A program made the translations under genes and the position numbers. Of a DNA stretch of 64,000 nt, positions 9,826 to 20,071 are shown piece by piece. The notes under the pieces are model-generated. The model saw only the letters and a program-made list of their open reading frames with translations. It had not been told where the DNA came from and did no database searches. The DNA comes from Primorskyibacter flagellatus (GTDB taxonomy: Bacteria > Pseudomonadota > Alphaproteobacteria > Rhodobacterales > Rhodobacteraceae), in the NCBI RefSeq assembly GCF_900176485.1, contig NZ_FWYD01000003.1, positions 186,001-250,000 of the forward strand, written 5' to 3'. How positions within the stretch are numbered: the stretch's first letter is position 1; every line of letters starts with the position of its first letter.

Positions 9826-10021
9826 CGGGTGAACGTGATGTATTTGCGTCGCCGGGGTGGCGGACGGTTCCGCTGCGTGCTGCGTGTGGGGCGACGTTGC
9901 GCGTATGAGCCTGTGGTCCAAACCAAATGCCCGATGCTGTCGAGCCGTTAAGCTCCATTTCAGGCAAGGGACCAGGTGTCGTCGGGCGGGATGTTTTTGT
10001 TATTGCCGCAAACCGCCGCGC

Positions 10022-10207
10022 TCAGAAATCGACCGCCAGCCCCTTGTTCTCCCAGTCGCCGTAGCGCACGGGTTCAGGCCCGTCTCTGCCGCCAAGTTCC
10101 TTGGGACATGAGTTGCCGCTTGCTTCCGCCGCCTTGCGACGTTCTTCGGCCTCTGCCAATGCGCGCAGCGCAGCGGGTGGCAGGTTGGGTTCTTGGGACT
10201 CGGTCAT
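10022..10207 (-). CDS. DUF1674 protein, SDHAF4-like succinate dehydrogenase assembly factor
   Basis: A 61-residue protein ending PKELGGRDGPEPVRYGDWEN followed by KGLAVDF, the hallmark C-terminus of the DUF1674/SDHAF4 family. The N-terminal half is a short charged helix rich in Ala and Glu. In eukaryotes SDHAF4 binds the flavinylated SdhA subunit and protects it before complex assembly; a similar role in alphaproteobacteria is inference. Its presumed partner sdhA is in this window at 48150-49958 but not linked in an operon. The gene is divergent from rsmB with only 83 bp between. Confidence 0.82.
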   Translation of the reverse strand: MTESQEPNLPPAALRALAEAEERRKAAEASGNSCPKELGGRDGPEPVRYGDWENKGLAVDF

Positions 10208-10290
10208 TGCATATGTTCCCTTGTGGTCTGCCCCCTGATATACGCCCGCTTCGTCCGGGAGCAACCCCGGCCCTTGCCCGGAGAAAAGCC

Positions 10291-11559
10291 ATGACCCAGC
10301 CCCCAAAGCCGATGAGCGCGCGTCGTATGGCCTTGCGTCTGATCGAACAGGTGTTGGAACACCGCAACCTTTTATCCGAAGCGACCCAAGGCCCGGGCTG
10401 GCAGGCGATGACGCCGCAGGACCGCGCTACCGCGCAGCGACTGGCGCTAGAAGTGTTGCGCGGGCTCGAACGTGCCGACCGCCTGTTGAAACCTCATTTG
10501 CGCAAGGCCCCTCCGGTTTTCGTGCAGAACGTCCTGCGGCTTGCCGTGGTGGAATTGTGTATGGGCGGTGCTGCGCATGGCGTCGTCAACGAGGCGGTGA
10601 CGCTGGTGGGAAGCAATCCCAAAACGCGGCACATGAAAGGGCTGGTCAACGCGGTCCTGCGCAAACTGGTCGACAAGGCACCGGAAGAATGGGCCATCCT
10701 GCGCGTGCCGCGTCTGCCGAAATGGCTGCGCGGGCCGCTGGTTGCGGCCTGGGGCGGCGAAGCGGTGCTGGCCATGGAGGCCGCGCATTTTGCCGGGGCA
10801 CCTCTGGATCTGACAGCAAAGGGCGACCCGCAGACACTGGCCGAGGCGACCGGTGGCACTGTCCTGCCCACCGGATCGGTCCGGTTGAAGGCGGGCGGGC
10901 AGGTCTCGGCCTTGCCGGGCTATGATGCAGGCGATTTCTGGGTGCAGGATGCCGCAGCTGCCTTGCCCGCGCGCTTGCTGAGCGCGCAGCCCGGCGAGGC
11001 GGTTCTGGACATGTGCGCGGCACCCGGCGGCAAGACCATGCAACTGGCCGCGACCGAGGCGTCCGTGACGGCATTGGATGCGTCGGAAACCCGGATGGGC
11101 CGGGTGCACCAGAACCTTGCGCGCACCGGGCTGGACGCCACGATTGTTGTCGGGGACGGGCTGGAACACGCGGGCAGCTACGATGCCATCCTGCTGGACG
11201 CGCCTTGTTCTGCGACCGGCACCATTCGGAGGCATCCTGATCTGCCATATGCCCGCGAAGGCGACGATATTGGTGCGTTGATCGCGCTGCAATCGGCGCT
11301 TCTGGACCATGCCATCGGACTACTGAAACCCAACGGACGGCTGGTATTCTGCACATGTTCGCTGATTCCCGATGAGGGCGAATGCCAGATCGAAGAGGCG
11401 CTTTCCCGCCATTCCGGTCTGAAAACCATCAAACCGGAATTGTCCGGTATCGACCCCGATTGGATAACAGAAGAAGGCGGGCTGCGGCTGCGGCCCGATT
11501 ATTGGTCCGAACAGGGCGGTATGGACGGGTTCTACATGGCGCTTCTGACACGCGTCTGA
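10291..11559 (+). CDS. rsmB: 16S rRNA (cytosine-5)-methyltransferase, RsmB family
   Basis: The product (422 residues) has an N-terminal NusB-like RNA-binding domain (about 1-140) and a C-terminal SAM methyltransferase domain. Motifs seen are MCAAPGGKTMQLA (SAM site), LLDAPCSATGTIRRHPD (motif IV Cys) and FCTCSLIPDEGE (motif VI, catalytic Cys). RsmB methylates C967 of 16S rRNA in E. coli. The ATG at 10291 has GGAG seven bases upstream; the frame is open 105 codons further but crosses the promoter region of the divergent DUF1674 gene. Confidence 0.93.
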   Translation: MTQPPKPMSARRMALRLIEQVLEHRNLLSEATQGPGWQAMTPQDRATAQRLALEVLRGLERADRLLKPHLRKAPPVFVQNVLRLAVVELCMGGAAHGVVNEAVTLVGSNPKTRHMKGLVNAVLRKLVDKAPEEWAILRVPRLPKWLRGPLVAAWGGEAVLAMEAAHFAGAPLDLTAKGDPQTLAEATGGTVLPTGSVRLKAGGQVSALPGYDAGDFWVQDAAAALPARLLSAQPGEAVLDMCAAPGGKTMQLAATEASVTALDASETRMGRVHQNLARTGLDATIVVGDGLEHAGSYDAILLDAPCSATGTIRRHPDLPYAREGDDIGALIALQSALLDHAIGLLKPNGRLVFCTCSLIPDEGECQIEEALSRHSGLKTIKPELSGIDPDWITEEGGLRLRPDYWSEQGGMDGFYMALLTRV

Positions 11560-11671
11560 ATCGCGCAAATTTGCCCTGCATTCCAAGGTGACTTCGCGTC
11601 GGTTCACGGCTAGACTTCGCCCGGACAGCGGCACGGTAGAGGCCGCCACGAAATTGAGCGCAGGGCGATCA

Positions 11672-13420
11672 ATGGCCGACCCCGAAAGCTGGTCAGCGCG
11701 GCGAACGCGTTGGATGAACCGATTGCACGCGCGTCTGAGCGCGCGCGCCGCAGCAGCCACGGCATTTTCCCAAAAGCCAGAGCCTCGAACCATCGGAAGC
11801 TATGCCAAGGGACGTCAGTTGATCGCGGGGAACCTGCAATTCGGTGGTCATCTGCTAGAGGCCAAGGGCGCAATGCTTTGGGATCTCGACCCGCCCGATG
11901 CCGCCTTCGAGGAAGAGATCCACGGCTTCGTCTGGCTGGATGATCTGGCGGCGGTGGGCGATCCGGCAGCACGAGAGCTTGCGCAGCGTTGGCTTTGGGG
12001 CTGGATTGTGCGCTTCGGGCGCGGAAAAGGGCCGGGCTGGGTGCCGGAGCTGACGGGCCGAAGGTTGATTCGCTGGACCCATCACGCGCTGTTCCTGCTA
12101 CGCGGCGCCGAGGGCCTACAATCGCAACAGTTTTACCAAAGCCTAGCGCATCAAAGCAACTTTCTGGGCCGCCGCTGGCAGGCCGCATCCCCCGGCGTGG
12201 CGCGGTTCGAGGCGCTGACCGGGCTGCTTTATGCCGGTCTGACGCTGGACGGCATGGGGCGCTACGTGCTGCCGGCCCGATCTGCGCTTGGAACCGAATG
12301 CCGCAGTCAGGTTGATGCGCAGGGCGGGATTCCGACCCGCAACCCTGAAGAGTTGCTAGAAGTTTTCACCTTGCTGACCTGGGCAAGTGCCGCATTGGAC
12401 GAGTGCGGCAAGCTGCCGGAAGCGCCGCATCTGGATGCGATTGATCGCATTGCGCCGACGCTGCGCACCTTGCGCCACGCAGATGGCGGGCTTGCGCGGT
12501 TTCATGGCGGTGGGCGCGGCCTTGACGGGCGGCTGGATCAGGCGCTGGCGATGTCGGGTGCCAAAAACCGGCACGCGGACGGGCTGGCAATGGGCTATGC
12601 ACGACTGTCAGCCGGACGCACCAGCGTGATTGTTGATGCCGCAGCGCCACCTTCGGGGACCGCTTCGCTCAAGGCGCATGCATCCACCCTCGCGTTCGAG
12701 CTGACCTCGGGACGCCGTCCGCTGATCGTCAATTGCGGGTCTGGTGCAGTCTTTGGCGAGGATTGGCGGCGGGCCGGACGCGCCACCCCGTCGCATAGCA
12801 CGCTGACGCTGGACGGCTATTCCAGCGCGCGGTTGGGCAAGGCGGGGAAGATCGGCGCGGCGCGGCTTGAGGCGTTGGCGGACATCCCGCGCGACGTGCC
12901 GATCCAGATCACGCACGCCCCCGATGGCATCCGGTTCGAGGGCGGGCATGATGGCTATCGCCGGACCCACGGGCTGACCCATGCCCGCACGCTGGAGCTG
13001 ACCTTTGATGGAAGCGGACTTGTCGGCGAAGACCTGTTGATCGCCTTGGACGAGACAGACGAACGGCAATTTGACAGGCGATTGAGTGCGGCGAAGACCA
13101 GAGGCATCCCGTTCAAGCTGCGCTTCCACCTGCATCCCGAGGTCGACAGCGCCGTTGATCTGGGGGGATCTGCCGTGTCGCTGGCGTTACGATCGGGCGA
13201 AGTCTGGGTGTTTCGGCATGAAGGAAGCGCTGAATTGGCGCTTGAGGCGTCGGTTTATCTGGAAAAAGGTCGCCTGAGGCCCCGCGCGACGAAACAGATC
13301 GTTTTAACTGGCCGAAGCATGGGGTATGCGACGCGCATCCGATGGTCGCTGGCCAAACCGCAGGACACCAAAGTCGCGATTCGCGATCTTGCCCGCGACG
13401 ACATCGAGGTATCGACCTGA
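11672..13420 (+). CDS. Heparinase II/III-family protein
   Basis: A protein of about 580 residues with an N-terminal alpha-alpha toroid region (IHGFVWLDDLAAVG, WVPELTGRRLIRWTHHALFLLRG) and a C-terminal beta-sandwich of the heparinase II/III type (from about residue 320). Members are polysaccharide lyases, but this branch, common in Rhodobacteraceae between rsmB and purH, has no proven substrate. No signal peptide is evident, which is odd for a lyase. The start is uncertain: a GTG at 11588 and ATGs at 11672 and 11714 are in frame; 11672 was chosen as the first ATG. It is followed closely by purH. Confidence 0.82.
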   Translation: MADPESWSARRTRWMNRLHARLSARAAAATAFSQKPEPRTIGSYAKGRQLIAGNLQFGGHLLEAKGAMLWDLDPPDAAFEEEIHGFVWLDDLAAVGDPAARELAQRWLWGWIVRFGRGKGPGWVPELTGRRLIRWTHHALFLLRGAEGLQSQQFYQSLAHQSNFLGRRWQAASPGVARFEALTGLLYAGLTLDGMGRYVLPARSALGTECRSQVDAQGGIPTRNPEELLEVFTLLTWASAALDECGKLPEAPHLDAIDRIAPTLRTLRHADGGLARFHGGGRGLDGRLDQALAMSGAKNRHADGLAMGYARLSAGRTSVIVDAAAPPSGTASLKAHASTLAFELTSGRRPLIVNCGSGAVFGEDWRRAGRATPSHSTLTLDGYSSARLGKAGKIGAARLEALADIPRDVPIQITHAPDGIRFEGGHDGYRRTHGLTHARTLELTFDGSGLVGEDLLIALDETDERQFDRRLSAAKTRGIPFKLRFHLHPEVDSAVDLGGSAVSLALRSGEVWVFRHEGSAELALEASVYLEKGRLRPRATKQIVLTGRSMGYATRIRWSLAKPQDTKVAIRDLARDDIEVST

Positions 13421-13443
13421 AGCTGACCTGGGACCGCTGACAT

Positions 13444-15057
13444 ATGACCGAACACGCCACCACCCTTGCCCCCGATACTGCCCCTGTGCAACGCGCATTG
13501 ATCTCCGTTTCCGACAAGACCGGCCTTGTGGATCTGGCCCGTGCGTTGGCGACACGCGGCGTGGAACTGCTATCCACCGGCGGCAGCGCCAAGGCGATCC
13601 GTGATGCGGGAATTGCCGTCCGCGACGTGGCTGATGTGACGGGCTTCCCCGAGATGATGGATGGCCGGGTCAAGACGTTGCACCCGATGGTGCATGGTGG
13701 CCTTCTGGCGCTACGCGACAACGCGAATCATGTGTCCGCGATGGATGAACACGGCATCGGCGCGATCGACCTGCTGGTGGTGAACCTCTATCCGTTCGAG
13801 GAAACCGTGGCCAAGGGTGCCGATTATGACACCTGCATCGAGAATATCGACATTGGCGGCCCTGCAATGATCCGTGCAGCGGCGAAGAATCACGGTTTTG
13901 TCACCACGGTCGTGGATGTCGAGGATTACGACGCGCTTCTGGCCGAACTCGATGCCAATGACGGCCAGACCACCTATGCGTTCCGCCAGAAGATGGCCCA
14001 GATCGCCTATGCCCGCACGGGTGCCTATGACGCGGCCGTGTCCACCTGGATGGCCGATGCGCTGGGCGAGGCAGCACCGCGCCGCAGGGTCTTTGCCGGA
14101 ACGCTCGCGCAGACGCTGCGCTACGGCGAAAACCCGCACCAGTCGGCAGCGTTCTACAAGGATGGCGCGAACCGGCCCGGTGTGTCCACGGCCACGCAGC
14201 ATCAGGGCAAGGAACTGTCCTATAACAACATCAACGATACCGATGCTGCGTTCGAGCTGGTGTCCGAGTTTCTGCCGGGTGATGGCCCGGCCTGCGCGAT
14301 CATCAAACATGCCAACCCTTGCGGTGTGGCGCGCGGCGACACGCTGAAGGATGCGTATCAGCGCGCTTTCGATTGTGACCGCACATCGGCTTTTGGTGGG
14401 ATCATCGCGCTCAACGGTGCGTTGGATGGTGACACGGCCGAGGTGATTTCAGAGATCTTTACCGAAGTGGTGATCGCCCCCGGTGCCGATCAGGCCGCGC
14501 GCGACATTTTTGCCAAGAAGAAGAACCTGCGTCTGTTGACCACCGACGGGCTGTCGAACCCGGCGCTTGGCGGCCTGACATACCGGCAGGTCTCCGGTGG
14601 GATGCTGGTACAGGATCGCGACAACGGTGCGATTGCGCTGGATGACCTGAAAGTGGTGACACAAAAGGCCCCGACAGATGCCCAGCTTGCCGACCTTCTG
14701 TTCGCTTGGAAAGTCGCCAAACACGTCAAATCCAACGCCATTGTCTATGTCAAGGACGGCGCGACGGTCGGCGTCGGTGCAGGCCAGATGAGCCGCGTTG
14801 ACAGTACGCGCATCGCGGCGCGTAAATCGCTGGATATGGCCGAGGTTTTGGGGCTGTCCGCGCCGCTGACGCGAGGCTCTGTCGTGGCGTCGGACGCGTT
14901 TTTCCCCTTCCCCGACGGTCTGCTGACCGCGGCAGAGGCGGGTGCCGTGGCGGTCATTCAGCCCGGCGGGTCGATGCGCGATGACGACGTGATCAAAGCT
15001 GCGGATGAGGCGGGCCTCGCGATGGTGTTCACCGGCATGCGGCATTTCCGACATTGA
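13444..15057 (+). CDS. purH: Bifunctional AICAR formyltransferase/IMP cyclohydrolase
   Basis: PurH performs the last two steps of IMP synthesis. The 537-residue product has the N-terminal IMP cyclohydrolase domain ([40 protein letters not shown]) and the C-terminal formyltransferase domain ([37 protein letters not shown]). It ends GMRHFRH, as is typical. The length matches the family. It sits in a compact plus-strand series with lspA 40 bp downstream. Confidence 0.98.
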   Translation: MTEHATTLAPDTAPVQRALISVSDKTGLVDLARALATRGVELLSTGGSAKAIRDAGIAVRDVADVTGFPEMMDGRVKTLHPMVHGGLLALRDNANHVSAMDEHGIGAIDLLVVNLYPFEETVAKGADYDTCIENIDIGGPAMIRAAAKNHGFVTTVVDVEDYDALLAELDANDGQTTYAFRQKMAQIAYARTGAYDAAVSTWMADALGEAAPRRRVFAGTLAQTLRYGENPHQSAAFYKDGANRPGVSTATQHQGKELSYNNINDTDAAFELVSEFLPGDGPACAIIKHANPCGVARGDTLKDAYQRAFDCDRTSAFGGIIALNGALDGDTAEVISEIFTEVVIAPGADQAARDIFAKKKNLRLLTTDGLSNPALGGLTYRQVSGGMLVQDRDNGAIALDDLKVVTQKAPTDAQLADLLFAWKVAKHVKSNAIVYVKDGATVGVGAGQMSRVDSTRIAARKSLDMAEVLGLSAPLTRGSVVASDAFFPFPDGLLTAAEAGAVAVIQPGGSMRDDDVIKAADEAGLAMVFTGMRHFRH

Positions 15058-15097
15058 CGGGGTGCCGCGCATATCTGGCCAAACGAAAGGCGATGGC

Positions 15098-15616
15098 ATG
15101 AAACTGGTGTTCTGGGCGGGGTTCTGGACATTCCTGCTGGATCAGGCAACCAAGTGGCTGGTCGTGCATGTGCTGAACCTGCGTACGCTGGGCGAGATCG
15201 ACGTGCTTCCGCCGTTGCTCAATTTTCGCATGGCGTGGAATCGGGGCGTCAACTTTGGCCTCTTTCAGGGCGACAGCGATGCAGGCCGGTGGCTTTTGAT
15301 CGGCGTGGCCGTGGCGATCGTCCTGTTCGTGCTGGTCTGGATCTGGCGCGACCCGCCGGCAAAATGGGGCAAAATCGCGGCCGGCATGCTGATCGGCGGC
15401 GCGCTTGGCAATGTCGTCGACAGGGTGCTGTATGGTGCCGTTGCGGATTTCCTGAACATGAGCTGTTGCGGGATCGAAAATCCGTTTGCCTTCAACGTGG
15501 CGGATATCGCGATCTTTGCGGGGGCTTTGGGGCTGGTGCTGTTTCCGGGAACACGCAAGCCCTCGGGCAAGTCTGGAAACAACACAGGCAACACAAGACG
15601 AAAAAACGCCCCGTGA
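15098..15616 (+). CDS. lspA: Lipoprotein signal peptidase (signal peptidase II)
   Basis: LspA cuts the signal peptide from prolipoproteins in the inner membrane. The 172-residue product has four hydrophobic segments and the two catalytic aspartates: Asp108 in GNVVDR and Asp136 in FNVADIAIF. The start at 15098 gives MKLVFWAGF; the longer open frame upstream lies inside purH. The next gene is a lipoprotein, a likely substrate. Confidence 0.96.
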   Translation: MKLVFWAGFWTFLLDQATKWLVVHVLNLRTLGEIDVLPPLLNFRMAWNRGVNFGLFQGDSDAGRWLLIGVAVAIVLFVLVWIWRDPPAKWGKIAAGMLIGGALGNVVDRVLYGAVADFLNMSCCGIENPFAFNVADIAIFAGALGLVLFPGTRKPSGKSGNNTGNTRRKNAP

Positions 15617-15669
15617 CCTTGGGCAAGCAATCGGATATGGCTGGCATAATGACGATCAGGAGGGTGGCG

Positions 15670-16197
15670 ATGACAGGGCCGCGCATTTGGGTGATGCTGG
15701 GAACGATGGCGGCGCTGACCGCCTGTGGCGGCTATGAACGCGACATAACCCTGCACGATCTGCGGACCAATCGGGGCACCCCCGAGGAATTCGCGATCGA
15801 GCCGAAAAAGCCTTTGCTCGCGCCTGAAAGCGTTGCGGCGCTGCCCACCCCTACACCCGGCGGTGCAAATCGTACCGATCAGACACCCAAACAGGATGCG
15901 GTGGCGGCACTGGGCGGCAACCCGTCGCGACTGACCCCGACCGCAGGCGTTCCTGCGGGTGACGGTGCGCTGGTCAACCATGCCAGCCGCATGGGCCGCG
16001 ATGGGAATGTCCGCGCCGACCTTGCGACCGAGGATCTCGAATTCCGCAAGCGCAAATCGCTGTTTTCCTGGCGGCTTTTCAAGGAAGACGAATATGATCG
16101 CGCCTATCGTCGCGAGTCGTTGGACCCTTACGGCACGCTGAACGCGTCTCGCCGGGCCGGTGCACGCACACCCACGGCGCCGCCAGCGGGCCGCTGA
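15670..16197 (+). CDS. DUF3035-like lipoprotein
   Basis: A 175-residue lipoprotein. The N-terminus has a short hydrophobic signal ending in the lipobox LTAC followed by GGY, so Cys near residue 18 is the expected lipidation site. The body has LHDLRTNRGTPEEFAIEPKKPL, the pattern of DUF3035 proteins, a family mostly of alphaproteobacteria with unknown function. I chose the ATG at 15670 because AGGAGGG lies five bases before it; two earlier ATGs lack this. It follows lspA and precedes the M16 peptidase pair, hinting at envelope work. Confidence 0.8.
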   Translation: MTGPRIWVMLGTMAALTACGGYERDITLHDLRTNRGTPEEFAIEPKKPLLAPESVAALPTPTPGGANRTDQTPKQDAVAALGGNPSRLTPTAGVPAGDGALVNHASRMGRDGNVRADLATEDLEFRKRKSLFSWRLFKEDEYDRAYRRESLDPYGTLNASRRAGARTPTAPPAGR

Positions 16198-16285
16198 GGC
16201 AAATCCCGCCTGTCACAATGACGTGGCCCGGCTTGAATCCGGGCGCAATACGCGTAGCTTCCAGTCAAACCGATGGAGGAATTGC

Positions 16286-17641
16286 ATGCGCATTGCCGTC
16301 AAGGGGGCCACCCTGGCCCTGATGCTGGCCACGGGGCTTGCCCAGGCTGATACCTTGCCCACGCCGCAGGACGATGTAACCACGTTCGCGCTGGACAACG
16401 GCATGGAGGTTGTGGTGATCGAAGATCACCGCGCGCCGGTTGTCGTCAACATGGTGTGGTACAAGGCCGGATCAGCGGATGAGCCCGAGGGTGCGTCCGG
16501 CGTGGCGCATTTTCTTGAACACTTGTTGTTCAAGGGCACCGACACGCTGGACCCCGGAGAGTTTTCGCGCACCGTCGCGCGCAATGGAGGGTCCGACAAC
16601 GCCTTCACCAGCTATGACTACACCGCGTATTTTCAGCGCGTCGCAGCCGACCGTCTGGATTTGATGATGCGGATGGAGGCGGATCGGATGGTCAACCTTC
16701 AGCTGGACGAAGAGGACATCCTGACCGAGCGCGAGGTCATCATCGAAGAACGCAACCAGCGCACCGAGAACGATCCCGGCGCGCTGTTCGGCGAACAACG
16801 CAACGCGGCACTGTATATGAACCATCGCTACGGCGTGCCGATTATCGGCTGGCGGCACGAGATGGTGACGCTCGATCTTGATGATGCGCTAAGCTATTAC
16901 CGAAAAAACTATGCGCCCAACAATGCCATTCTGGTGGTGGCCGGAGATGTGAAGCCCGAAGATGTGCGCAGCATGGCTGAGCAGCATTTCGGCGTTCTGC
17001 CTCCCAATCCCGAACTGACGGATCGCGCCCGGCCCGACGAGCCGCCGCAAAGGGCAGAGCGGCGTCTGACCTACCGGGATGCCCGCGTTGCCCAGCCCTA
17101 TGTCAGCCGAGTATATCTGGCACCGTCGCGTAATCATGACGATCAGAAAACCGCCGCAGCACTGGTGCTGCTGTCGGAAATCCTTGGCGGCGGACAGACG
17201 TCGAAACTGGTGCGCGCGTTGACCTTTGACAGCCAGACCGCCGTCTGGGCGGGTGCGTTCTACGATGCGACGCGTCTTGACGAAAGCAGCTTCGGCATTG
17301 CTGTCGTGCCCAGCGAGGGCGTCTCGTTGCAAGAGGCAGAAGACGCGATGGATCGCGTGATCGCGGAGTTCCTCGCCGAAGGCGTCGACGCGGCTCAGCT
17401 TGATCGCATCAAGATGCAGTTGCGTTCGCAGGCGATCTATTCGCGTGACAATGTCGAACGTCTGGCCAACCGCTACGGACAAGCCCTGGCAACCGGGCTG
17501 ACGGTCGAGGATGTGCAGGCCTGGCCGGACATTCTGCAAGCCGTCACCGGGGAAGAGATCGTTGCGGCAGCCCGTGACGTGTTCGACCGTAATCAGGCCG
17601 TTACCGGCTGGCTGACCACACCCGAGGAGGTCACGCAATGA
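16286..17641 (+). CDS. M16 family zinc peptidase, catalytic partner
   Basis: A pitrilysin/processing-peptidase-like protein of 451 residues with a signal peptide (LALMLATGLAQA, cut near residue 21). The inverted zinc motif is HFLEH at 75-79, with the distal Glu in the EREVIIEERNQR helix, so it should be an active metallopeptidase in the periplasm. GGAGGA lies five bases before the ATG. It overlaps the next gene by four bases (ATGA), and that gene encodes the partner that lacks the zinc motif. Together they resemble the alpha/beta pair of mitochondrial processing peptidase. The substrate is unknown. Confidence 0.93.
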   Translation: MRIAVKGATLALMLATGLAQADTLPTPQDDVTTFALDNGMEVVVIEDHRAPVVVNMVWYKAGSADEPEGASGVAHFLEHLLFKGTDTLDPGEFSRTVARNGGSDNAFTSYDYTAYFQRVAADRLDLMMRMEADRMVNLQLDEEDILTEREVIIEERNQRTENDPGALFGEQRNAALYMNHRYGVPIIGWRHEMVTLDLDDALSYYRKNYAPNNAILVVAGDVKPEDVRSMAEQHFGVLPPNPELTDRARPDEPPQRAERRLTYRDARVAQPYVSRVYLAPSRNHDDQKTAAALVLLSEILGGGQTSKLVRALTFDSQTAVWAGAFYDATRLDESSFGIAVVPSEGVSLQEAEDAMDRVIAEFLAEGVDAAQLDRIKMQLRSQAIYSRDNVERLANRYGQALATGLTVEDVQAWPDILQAVTGEEIVAAARDVFDRNQAVTGWLTTPEEVTQ

Positions 17642-18951
17642 AGTTTGTAGCAACCCTGCTGACATCGCTTTTGCTGGCCTTTCCGGCATGGGCAGAGATC
17701 GATATTCAGGAAATCGCCACCCCCGGCGGATTTGACGCCTGGCTGGTCGAGGAACAGGACATTCCGTTTGTTGCGCTGGAATTGCGCTTCAAAGGCGGCG
17801 CGTCGCTGGATCGCGACGGCAAGCGCGGTGCTACCAATCTGATGATGGCACTGCTGGAGGAAGGCGCGGGCGAGATGGACGCGCGCGCCTTCACCGAACG
17901 CACCGAAGAGCTTGCCGCGCGGTTCAGCTATAACGCCTATGACGACGCGGTGTCGGTTTCGGCCAAGTTCCTGACCGAGAACCGTGACGAGGCCGTGGCT
18001 CTGCTGCGCGAAACGCTGGTCAACCCGCGGTTTGACGACGATGCCATCGAACGCGTGCGCGCGCAGGTCGAATCGAGCATCCGGTCCGACCTGAAGGATC
18101 CCAACAGCATTGTCAGCGCCGCCTTTGACGCAGCGGCGTTTGGCGATCATCCATATGGCTCATCGGCTGACGGCACGCTGGACAGCGTGGCCGGCCTGAC
18201 GCGTGACGATCTGACCGCCGCCCACAAAGGCGTGATACGCCGCGATAACGTCTTTATCGGGGCGGCAGGCGACATCTCGGCCGAAGAGTTGTCGACGCTG
18301 ATCGACGATCTTCTGGGCGATTTGCCTGAGACAGGTTGGGACATGCCCGCCCGCGCGGATTATGCGCTTGAGGGCGGTATCAATGTCGTGCCCTTCGAGA
18401 CGCCTCAGTCGGTTGCCTTGTTCGGCCACGAAGGCATCGAGCGCGATGACCCGGATTTCTTCGCTGCCTATGTGATGAACGTGATCCTGGGCGGCGGCGG
18501 TTTCGAAAGCCGCCTGATGGACGAGGTGCGCGAGAAACGCGGCCTGACCTACGGCGTCTATTCCTACCTCGTGCCCAAGGATTACGCCGCGCTGTATCTG
18601 GGCCGCGTTGCCAGCGCCAACAACCGTATCGCCGAGGCGATTTCGGTGATCCGCGACGAATGGGCAAAGCTGGCGGAAGACGGTGCCACGCAGGAAGAGC
18701 TGGATCAGGCCAAGACCTATCTGACCGGCGCCTATCCCCTGCGCTTTGACGGCAACGGCCCGATCGCGGATATTCTGGTTGGCATGCAGATGGACGGACT
18801 GCCCACGGAATATGTGGTCAATCGCAACGCAAAGGTCGAGGCCGTGACGCTGGAGGACGTGCAACGCGTCGCCAAACGCCTGCTGCGCCCCGAGGATCTG
18901 CACTTTACCGTCGTGGGTCAGCCCGAAGGTCTGGACCTGCCGGGGCAGTAG
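17638..18951 (+). CDS. M16 family protein, non-catalytic partner
   Basis: A 437-residue M16 homologue with a signal peptide ending AWA near residue 19. The place of the zinc motif reads NLMMALLEEG, so HxxEH is absent and it cannot bind zinc the usual way. It keeps the substrate-binding Arg/Tyr segment REKRGLTYGVYSY near residue 300, as expected of the non-catalytic subunit of a two-gene M16 peptidase. The start overlaps the stop of the catalytic gene, so the two are translationally coupled. A hairpin terminator follows. Confidence 0.92.
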   Translation: MKFVATLLTSLLLAFPAWAEIDIQEIATPGGFDAWLVEEQDIPFVALELRFKGGASLDRDGKRGATNLMMALLEEGAGEMDARAFTERTEELAARFSYNAYDDAVSVSAKFLTENRDEAVALLRETLVNPRFDDDAIERVRAQVESSIRSDLKDPNSIVSAAFDAAAFGDHPYGSSADGTLDSVAGLTRDDLTAAHKGVIRRDNVFIGAAGDISAEELSTLIDDLLGDLPETGWDMPARADYALEGGINVVPFETPQSVALFGHEGIERDDPDFFAAYVMNVILGGGGFESRLMDEVREKRGLTYGVYSYLVPKDYAALYLGRVASANNRIAEAISVIRDEWAKLAEDGATQEELDQAKTYLTGAYPLRFDGNGPIADILVGMQMDGLPTEYVVNRNAKVEAVTLEDVQRVAKRLLRPEDLHFTVVGQPEGLDLPGQ

Positions 18952-18994
18952 CAACAGCATCGAGACGCCGGACAATCGTCAAATCTTGGCAAGA

Positions 18995-19026
18995 AAAAGG
19001 CGCGTCGGAAACCCGGCGCGCCTTTT
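18995..19026. terminator. Bidirectional terminator between the M16 pair and dapA
   Basis: A 10-bp perfect stem (18995-19004 with 19017-19026) flanked by A-rich and T-rich sides lies between the convergent M16 operon and dapA. Both strands show a GC-rich hairpin running into T residues. Confidence 0.85.
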
Positions 19027-19053
19027 CGTTTTCAGCCCTGCTTACGGCTCAGA

Positions 19054-19929
19054 TCAATTCAGCAAGCCCGCGTGGCGCAGACCGTAATCGACCAGTTCCT
19101 TGGTGCCGTCTGTCAGCGGCACCAGTGGCGAGCGGACATCGTCGCTGCACAGGCCGAGACGCGACATGGCGTATTTCACACCGCAGACGCCGGGTTCGGT
19201 GAAGATGGCACTGTGCAGCGGCATCAACCGGTCCTGGATGGTCAGCGCTTTGGCATAGTCGCCGGCCAGGGTTGCCTCTTGCAGTTCGGCGCAAAGACGT
19301 GGTGCCACATTGCCGGTGACGGTAATGCAACCAACGCCGCCCTGGGCATTGAACCCGTGCGCGGTGCCGTCCTCGCCCGAGATCTGGATGAAGTCCGTTC
19401 CGCAGGTGATCCGCTGGGCGCAGACCCGCGCCAGATCGCCAGTGGCGTCTTTCACCCCGACAATGCGCGGCAGCTTTGCCAGCAGACCCATCGTCACCGG
19501 GCTCATGTCCACGGCGGACCGGCCGGGGATGTTGTAGATGATGATCGGCAGCTCGCAGGCGTCATGCAGCGCGGTGAAATGCGCGATCAGCCCTTCTTGG
19601 GTCGGTCTGTTATAATAGGGCGTCACCACAAGCGCCGCGTTGGCACCAACCGATTCGGCATGCTGCATGAAGCGCAGCGATTCGGACGTGTTGTTCGATC
19701 CGGCCCCGGCGATCACCGGAATGCGTCCGGCAGAGGCTTCGACCACGGCTTCGACCACGGCCATATGTTCGGCATGGCTCAGCGTCGGGCTTTCGCCTGT
19801 CGTGCCCACGGGGACAAGCCCGTGGCTGCCCTCATCCACATGCCAATCCACAAGTTTCTTGAGCGTCACCATATCCACTGCGCCGTCCTTGAACGGCGTG
19901 ACCAGGGCAGGCATAGACCCCTTGAACAT
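19054..19929 (-). CDS. dapA: 4-hydroxy-tetrahydrodipicolinate synthase
   Basis: DapA condenses pyruvate and aspartate semialdehyde, the first committed step to lysine and diaminopimelate. The 291-residue TIM-barrel has GTTGESPTL (Thr43, Thr44), YNIPGRS with catalytic Tyr132, and GVKDATGD with the Schiff-base Lys160. The ATG at 19929 has AAGGAG six bases upstream. The frame extends 31 codons earlier without similarity. It is divergent from the transglycosylase gene. Confidence 0.97.
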   Translation of the reverse strand: MFKGSMPALVTPFKDGAVDMVTLKKLVDWHVDEGSHGLVPVGTTGESPTLSHAEHMAVVEAVVEASAGRIPVIAGAGSNNTSESLRFMQHAESVGANAALVVTPYYNRPTQEGLIAHFTALHDACELPIIIYNIPGRSAVDMSPVTMGLLAKLPRIVGVKDATGDLARVCAQRITCGTDFIQISGEDGTAHGFNAQGGVGCITVTGNVAPRLCAELQEATLAGDYAKALTIQDRLMPLHSAIFTEPGVCGVKYAMSRLGLCSDDVRSPLVPLTDGTKELVDYGLRHAGLLN

Positions 19930-20071
19930 GACACGCTCCTTTTTCTGTTTCACTGTCGTCATCATTGACGGGTTCGGGATGGCGTTCTGCCGGGAATGTG
20001 AGTTGCAGGTCCGGCGAGCCACGCTATCCTGATGCAGGTCTATCTATTTTCGGCAGGGAAATTGCAAGATC

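Noticed and set aside
17638-18951. Second M16 gene as a pseudogene because HxxEH is missing
   Set aside because: The frame is full length, coupled to the catalytic gene, and keeps the substrate-binding Arg/Tyr; this is the normal non-catalytic partner.
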